From: Endozoicomonadaceae bacterium
GTDB lineage: Bacteria > Pseudomonadota > Gammaproteobacteria > Pseudomonadales > Endozoicomonadaceae
NCBI GenBank assembly: GCA_023146365.1
Contig: JAGLCE010000075.1
Coordinates: forward strand, 1 to 8,290
Length of the DNA stretch: 8,290 bases
Reading direction: 5' to 3'
The translations under genes were made by a program, and so were the position numbers. Shown here piece by piece: positions 4,393 to 8,290 of this stretch (positions within the stretch are counted from its first letter, which is position 1; each line of letters opens with the position of its first letter). Below the pieces are notes generated by a model. The model did not search any database. It saw only the letters and a list, made by a program, of their open reading frames with translations, and had not been told where the DNA came from.

Positions 4393-6138
4393 ATGAGATT
4401 ACATTATATGTTAAATAGAAATTTATATGAAGATGACAGTACATCCGCTGCTTATGTATTATTATCCAATGATCAAAAAGAATCGCATAGTAGATTAGTT
4501 TCGCAAGTGAATGTTGCAGGTGGTAGTTACTCAGAAAGTAATCGATCGATCAGTCATAATAACCAAGAAATAAGATTACCATATCTTATTAACAATGACA
4601 ATGACAATGACAATGACAATGACAATGACAATGATAATGAAATATTGGATTGTATTGATCCTAATGATATGTTTGTTAATAAGAATTTGATGTCAAGAAA
4701 AGTGATAAATAAATCAGAGACAGACCCACCGAATATTAATGAACGGATTGATAGTCTTGATGATTCTACTGATAATATATTAGATTTGGAGAGGGTGACA
4801 GATGTTAGAAAAATAAACGAGATAGAAGATAATGTCGCGCAAAATAACGAGAAGGTGTTAAAGTGGTTGAACTCTGAAGGACTATATACAGAGATAACGT
4901 CGAAAGAATATACATATCTGGATATTTGTTCTAATGATTATGTTCTGAATATGGGTAACCAAACCGATAGTTTTTCTAGTACTTATTTGGAGGTAAGTGA
5001 GTCGTATATACAAAATACACGGAAGTCAATTCATCATGCGGCTTGTGAGACAGTATCGACACCGCCCGAAGATCCTGTTGTATTAACTAGTTCGGATAAT
5101 TCAAAACAAACTAATAAAATTCCATCTATAGAAAATCAATATTTTTCATTAAGTAATAGTGATAGCTGTAATATTGTGAAATCAACGAGTTCAACAGCAG
5201 GGGAAAAAAAACCTACGTATATTAAGAAAATAAGCAAGTATAGTTCATGTGGAAATAGTAGTATTAAAAAAATAAATTCGGTATCTGTAAATCAAAAATC
5301 ACTAACATGCTTAGAATGTAATACTACTTTTACATGCCAATCTCGACTGGTAGTGCACAGTAAAACTCATAGAAATAAAAAATTCGAATGTGTTTATTGT
5401 GGATTAATTTATACGTCTGAAATTTATTTAAGTAATCACCATAAAATGCATGATAATGAGTCGTTAAATAGAAGTAGTACACTTTATAACTATAATACTA
5501 AAGTAGTTAAAGTATTAAAAAAAGAGACTGAATGTTTGTTTAAATGTACACAGTGTGATTTTTCTAGTTTTAGTAATAAGGCTATTTCTCGACATAAAAA
5601 AAATCATTTAAAATCTTTGGTGAAAATATCGGATGATAAAATTATAGAAAGCAAAAAAAAAATAGTTAACAAGGGCGATAAAGACAATGAGTATTATGAA
5701 TGTAGTTTTTGTGATCATACTAGTAACAGCAAAAGGAATATTAAAAGACATATAGATATACATTCAAATATAAGAAAATTTTTATGTGAAAAATGTGGCT
5801 CTACCTTTAAAAGAAAAGAAGCTTTAAAAATACATGTTGAGTGTGTACATAGAGGAATAATGTTAGAATGTGAAATCTGCAAAAAGAGATTTAGTCGGAT
5901 GGATAGCTTTAAAAAACATGCTAAACATCATGTAAATAAAAAAATAAATGAATGTTATGGATGTAAAAAAAAATTTTCTACGAAAGATTTTAAAATGCAT
6001 GTTAAACCTCATTCAAAGAAACGACCATATGAATGTTGTATATGTCAAAAAGCATTTACTCTGAGTAGGAATTTAATAAGGCATGCGAAAACTCATAGAA
6101 ATATAAAAAAACATAAATGTGACGTATCTCAAAAATAA
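4393..6138 (+). CDS. Zinc-finger protein C, eight C2H2 fingers with acidic N-terminus, 581 aa
   Basis: ATG at 4393 (an alternative ATG lies at 4408); no clear Shine-Dalgarno. Residues 1-300 are Asn/Ser/Asp-rich and probably disordered, with an ND repeat at 68-81 and a basic patch at about 271-294. Eight fingers follow: C306-H326, C333-H353, C385-H405, C437-H457, C465-H486 (X4 between histidines), C493-H513, C521-H540 (one residue short, degenerate) and C548-H568. Long gaps separate fingers 2 and 3 (residues 354-384) and fingers 3 and 4 (406-436). Linkers are not TGEKP. The ORF ends inside a ninth finger: C576 is present, serine stands at the second cysteine position, and the stop comes three codons later. 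Codons are strongly AT-biased, unlike genes A/B or the flanking bacterial genes, suggesting separate acquisition or longer residence. Acidic tail plus finger array resembles a eukaryotic transcription regulator; the role here is inference. Confidence 0.85.
   Translation: MRLHYMLNRNLYEDDSTSAAYVLLSNDQKESHSRLVSQVNVAGGSYSESNRSISHNNQEIRLPYLINNDNDNDNDNDNDNDNEILDCIDPNDMFVNKNLMSRKVINKSETDPPNINERIDSLDDSTDNILDLERVTDVRKINEIEDNVAQNNEKVLKWLNSEGLYTEITSKEYTYLDICSNDYVLNMGNQTDSFSSTYLEVSESYIQNTRKSIHHAACETVSTPPEDPVVLTSSDNSKQTNKIPSIENQYFSLSNSDSCNIVKSTSSTAGEKKPTYIKKISKYSSCGNSSIKKINSVSVNQKSLTCLECNTTFTCQSRLVVHSKTHRNKKFECVYCGLIYTSEIYLSNHHKMHDNESLNRSSTLYNYNTKVVKVLKKETECLFKCTQCDFSSFSNKAISRHKKNHLKSLVKISDDKIIESKKKIVNKGDKDNEYYECSFCDHTSNSKRNIKRHIDIHSNIRKFLCEKCGSTFKRKEALKIHVECVHRGIMLECEICKKRFSRMDSFKKHAKHHVNKKINECYGCKKKFSTKDFKMHVKPHSKKRPYECCICQKAFTLSRNLIRHAKTHRNIKKHKCDVSQK
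4594..4641 (+). repeat. AATGAC hexanucleotide microsatellite in gene C
   Basis: Six perfect AATGAC units followed by AATGAT and AATGAA. They encode the alternating Asn-Asp run at residues 68-83. Because the unit is six bases, slippage would change the length of the acidic tract without changing the reading frame. Confidence 0.9.
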
Positions 6139-6180
6139 TTTAATAAAGCTGAGATTTGAGTTTATCATTTTATCTTGCTA
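6139..6180 (+). pseudogene. Ghost ninth finger of gene C
   Basis: Continuing the gene C frame past TAA 6136-6138 gives F, then NKAEI, TGA (6157-6159), then VYH. Counting from C576, the phenylalanine and the first histidine fall exactly at their finger positions (9 apart, as in FTLSRNLIRH of finger 8). The second cysteine is serine, the second histidine position reads leucine, and stops replace two positions. The match rests on spacing and few residues. Confidence 0.45.
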
Positions 6181-6241
6181 TATTTCCGCTGTTACAAAAA
6201 AAATCACAAAAAATTCTGCGCCATTAATAGTTCAGGTGTCA

Positions 6242-7168
6242 TCAACCATCGACTTGTGCCAAAAAATCAATAGACGGTGCGAAGAATGCACAGCCGGTCA
6301 CTGGAAGAGTAAAGTTTAGCAGGTGGTCATAATGACCGTGATGGTCGGCATGTATCATCTGTTCCAGCATCCGATCGAATGGCTTGGGGCTGCGGGCGTA
6401 GGCTATGAAGAACAGGCCGCACTCGCTGCTGTCACCATAAGGTAAACTGTGACGCAGGATCTCCAGGCTTTTACCGTTTTCCTTAATGTTGACCCGTTTG
6501 ATATGGGCAGTTGGGACGCTTTGTTTATCGTCGAATTCAATGTTATCAGCCTTGGTGCGACCGATAATCTGTTCCTGATGTTCTATCGGGATGGCCTCCC
6601 AGTCATTCATTGCGTGGACATAGCGCTGGCAGTTGATATAGCTGCCACCGGCGTAAGCGGCGTCTTCATCACCGACCAGGGCAACGTCAGACCGGTCATT
6701 ACCCTGTGGATTTTCGGTGCCATCGACAAAACCGATCATATCCCGAGAATCTTGGTAGCGAAAACTGTGAATCTCTTCCTCAATTTGCACGCTGTCAATC
6801 AGCTTGTCCATGATCTGGCGACTCAGATCAAAGTTGATATCTTGGCGGACGGAACGGATATGGATGAGGATATCGCCCGGTGTGGATGGCGCCTGACGCG
6901 AGCCTTGCTTGTGTCCCTTGAAGGGGGCCAAGTGTTTCGGGCGTGGGGATTCGGGAAATAGCGTGTCCCAGGCGTGGGCACCGAAACTAACGGTGCTGAC
7001 CAGAGGGCTGTCAGCATGATGCTGTGCCAATTCGGCGGTCATCGCTGGAATCGAAGAAGCTGTACGACGAAGGGAGGCAATACTGTCGGCATCGTTATTG
7101 ATCAGCAGGGTGATAAACGTAGCGTTGGTGGCGGCTTCTGGCAAAATGCCTGATTGAGGTGTTGTCAA
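6242..7168 (-). CDS. yfeX: Dyp-type (dye-decolorising) haem peroxidase, YfeX-like
   Basis: A 308-residue protein, close to the length of E. coli YfeX (about 299). It aligns by eye along its length: QSGILPE at residues 5-11, the DyP motif GFVDGTENP (146-154) with distal Asp149, GGSY (174-177), IGRTK (202-206), His222 in the TAHIKRV context as proximal haem ligand, Arg239 before HSLPYG, and PVTGCAFFAPS near the C-terminus. Dyp peroxidases use haem and hydrogen peroxide to oxidise varied substrates; the YfeX group is cytoplasmic, without a signal peptide, and none is seen here. The start is TTG at 7166-7168, supported by AGAGAGG eight bases upstream; no ATG is available before an in-frame stop. 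It is convergent with gene C (103-base gap) and lies 217 bases downstream of fabI on the same strand, probably as its own unit. The physiological substrate is not known from the sequence. Confidence 0.93.
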   Translation of the reverse strand: MTTPQSGILPEAATNATFITLLINNDADSIASLRRTASSIPAMTAELAQHHADSPLVSTVSFGAHAWDTLFPESPRPKHLAPFKGHKQGSRQAPSTPGDILIHIRSVRQDINFDLSRQIMDKLIDSVQIEEEIHSFRYQDSRDMIGFVDGTENPQGNDRSDVALVGDEDAAYAGGSYINCQRYVHAMNDWEAIPIEHQEQIIGRTKADNIEFDDKQSVPTAHIKRVNIKENGKSLEILRHSLPYGDSSECGLFFIAYARSPKPFDRMLEQMIHADHHGHYDHLLNFTLPVTGCAFFAPSIDFLAQVDG

Positions 7169-7176
7169 AACGTGAA

Positions 7177-7183
7177 CCTCTCT
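7177..7183 (-). promoter_or_regulatory. Ribosome binding site of the Dyp peroxidase gene
   Basis: On the minus strand AGAGAGG stands eight bases before TTG (7168-7166). It decides the start, because the codon is not ATG and an in-frame TAA lies a short way upstream. Confidence 0.7.
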
Positions 7184-7224
7184 GGTTGGACGGGTTGTGA
7201 TGGTTTAAGTGGCTCATCCCGCTT

Positions 7225-7243
7225 CAGCAGAGAGTTTCTGCCG
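7225..7243 (-). other. Small hairpin in the Dyp peroxidase leader
   Basis: On the minus strand CGGCAGA, loop AACTC, TCTGCTG: seven pairs with one G-T wobble, about 57 bases before the start codon. No T-run follows, so it is not an intrinsic terminator. It may be a leader structure or chance. Confidence 0.3.
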
Positions 7244-7385
7244 ACCCAGCAGGCCTCTTCAAGCGTGAGATGATTTGAGCCTTGGTGACGCCGATATATC
7301 AGTAAGGCGACTATATTAGTGAATCAGTGAGGCCAATCGCAACTGATCCACTTGGTGGAAATCGTCGCATTATTAATGACGCTTA

Positions 7386-8177
7386 CTATGATAATTGACC
7401 CATGGCAGTAATGTTGAAACCGCCATCGACATAAGTGATTTCACCCGTAACGCCACTAGCGAGATCAGAGCAGAGAAAGGCGGCAACATTACCGACTTCC
7501 AGCTGAGTGACATTTCTGCGCAGCGGTGCCCGCTCTTCATTGTGAGCCAGCATCTTACGGAAGCTGTTGATGCCGCTGGAGGCCAACGTTCTGATGGGGC
7601 CTGCAGAGATGGCGTTCACTCGAATACCTTCTTCGCCGAGATTGGCGGCCAGATAGCGAACGCTGGCTTCTAGGCTGGCCTTGGCAAGTCCCATGACATT
7701 GTAGTTGGGCATGGTACGTTCCGCACCGAGATAGCTGAGGGTCAGCAGGGCGCCATTGCGACCGGCCATCATCTGGCGACCGGCCTTGGCCAGTGCGATA
7801 AAACTGTAAGTGCTGATGTCGTGGGCTATTTTGAAGCCTTCACGGGTCGTAACATCGGCAAAGTTACCGTTGAGATGGTCGCCTGGCGCAAAGCCGACGG
7901 CATGAATAATGATATCAATGCTATCCCAGCGCTTGGCGAGTTGAGTGAATACTGCTTCAATTTGTTCATCACTGGAGACATCACAAGGAAAGCACAGTTC
8001 TGAGGATGAACCCCACTGCTCGGAAAACGTCTCAACCCGACTCTTGAGTTTTTCATTCTGATAAGTGAAAGCCAGTTCTGCACCTTCTCGGTGCATAGCT
8101 TCAGCGATGCCGCTGGCGATAGAGAGTTTACTGGCAACACCGACGATCAGTGCACGTTTGCCTTTGAGACAATTCAT
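7386..8177 (-). CDS. fabI: Enoyl-[acyl-carrier-protein] reductase (NADH) FabI
   Basis: A 263-residue protein (E. coli FabI has 262). It catalyses the last step of each round of fatty-acid elongation, reducing enoyl-ACP with NADH in the cytoplasm. Visible features: short-chain dehydrogenase fold start GKRALIVGVAS (6-16), CDVSSDEQ (65-72), GFAPGDHL (95-102, the region contacted by triclosan-type inhibitors), REGFKIAHDIS (112-122), Tyr149 in LSYLGAE, catalytic Tyr159 and Lys166 in YNVMGLAKASLE, SAGPIRTLA (191-199) and the C-terminal VDGGFNITAMG. The start is ATG at 8175-8177, not an upstream extension, because the family begins here and AAAGGA lies seven bases before it. It is an intact, normally essential core gene, which anchors the window in a bacterial chromosome. 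Confidence 0.97.
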   Translation of the reverse strand: MNCLKGKRALIVGVASKLSIASGIAEAMHREGAELAFTYQNEKLKSRVETFSEQWGSSSELCFPCDVSSDEQIEAVFTQLAKRWDSIDIIIHAVGFAPGDHLNGNFADVTTREGFKIAHDISTYSFIALAKAGRQMMAGRNGALLTLSYLGAERTMPNYNVMGLAKASLEASVRYLAANLGEEGIRVNAISAGPIRTLASSGINSFRKMLAHNEERAPLRRNVTQLEVGNVAAFLCSDLASGVTGEITYVDGGFNITAMGQLS

Positions 8178-8184
8178 CTGGAAT

Positions 8185-8190
8185 TCCTTT
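8185..8190 (-). promoter_or_regulatory. Ribosome binding site of fabI
   Basis: AAAGGA on the minus strand, seven bases before ATG (8177-8175). It settles the start against the longer open frame that continues upstream to 8282. Confidence 0.8.
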
Positions 8191-8209
8191 ATTTGAAGTA
8201 AGTTGTGAC

Positions 8210-8238
8210 AGTATAAAGAAACCTTGCAATGGATTCGA
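8210..8238 (-). promoter_or_regulatory. Possible fabI promoter
   Basis: On the minus strand TATACT (8210-8215) is a good -10 box, 32 bases before the start codon. Seventeen bases upstream lies TCGAAT (8233-8238), a weak -35 with three matches to TTGACA. The -10 is the more credible part. Confidence 0.35.
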
Positions 8239-8290
8239 TAACGACGTTTGATTTTATTTGATTGAGTCATCGGCCAGACCATCTGAAAAC

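Noticed and set aside
6119..6319. Plus-strand open frame overlapping the ends of gene C and the DyP gene
   Set aside because: It spans the tails of two convergent genes and has no start signal; the interesting signal there is the ghost finger in another frame.
7346..7360. Hairpin TCCAC-TTG-GTGGA downstream of fabI as a terminator
   Set aside because: The stem is only five pairs and no T-run follows on the minus strand.
6449..8003. Plus-strand open frames inside the DyP and fabI genes
   Set aside because: They are shadows of two clearly recognised minus-strand genes.
1..8290. The whole window being eukaryotic (host contamination)
   Set aside because: fabI and DyP are intact bacterial genes with ribosome binding sites, a REPIN-type repeat lies between the zinc-finger genes, and no introns are seen. 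A chimeric contig cannot be fully excluded without reads.

Overview
The window looks like an accessory region of a gammaproteobacterial chromosome next to ordinary housekeeping genes. The right third (about 6240-8290) carries two intact minus-strand bacterial genes with Shine-Dalgarno sites: an enoyl-ACP reductase (fabI) and a YfeX-type Dyp peroxidase. The left three quarters hold intron-free genes for multi-finger C2H2 zinc-finger proteins of the eukaryotic kind (C-X2-C-X12-H-X3-H every 28 residues, one perfect TGEKP linker). These are not the single Ros/MucR finger native to bacteria. A bacterium that lives inside animal cells, perhaps in the nucleus (for example an Endozoicomonas/Endonucleobacter-like lineage), would fit. 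That placement is inference; no taxonomic marker was searched.

Layout: 1-675 is the 3' part of zinc-finger gene A (five fingers). 676-843 holds two decayed fingers behind a premature TGA. 963-1331 is a spacer with two inverted repeats, one a REPIN-like pair of palindromes. 1332-2456 is zinc-finger gene B (six fingers), a tandem paralogue of A; 2457-2612 is its matching decayed tail. 2826-3904 is a broken gene of unknown function, with two nonsense codons and a frameshift in an A-tract. 3990-4247 is another fragment. 4393-6138 is zinc-finger gene C (eight fingers behind a long acidic, Asn/Ser-rich N-terminus), much more AT-rich and unrelated in detail to A/B, with a ghost ninth finger after its stop. 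DyP (6242-7168) and fabI (7386-8177) follow on the opposite strand, convergent with C.

No joint pathway is visible. fabI serves fatty-acid synthesis and DyP haem-dependent peroxide chemistry. The zinc-finger proteins are plausible host-directed DNA-binding effectors (nucleomodulins), but no secretion signal was identified. The region shows active turnover: tandem duplication, gain or loss of exactly one finger, linker expansion, replacement-biased divergence in the fingers, microsatellites, and decay of C-terminal fingers in both families.
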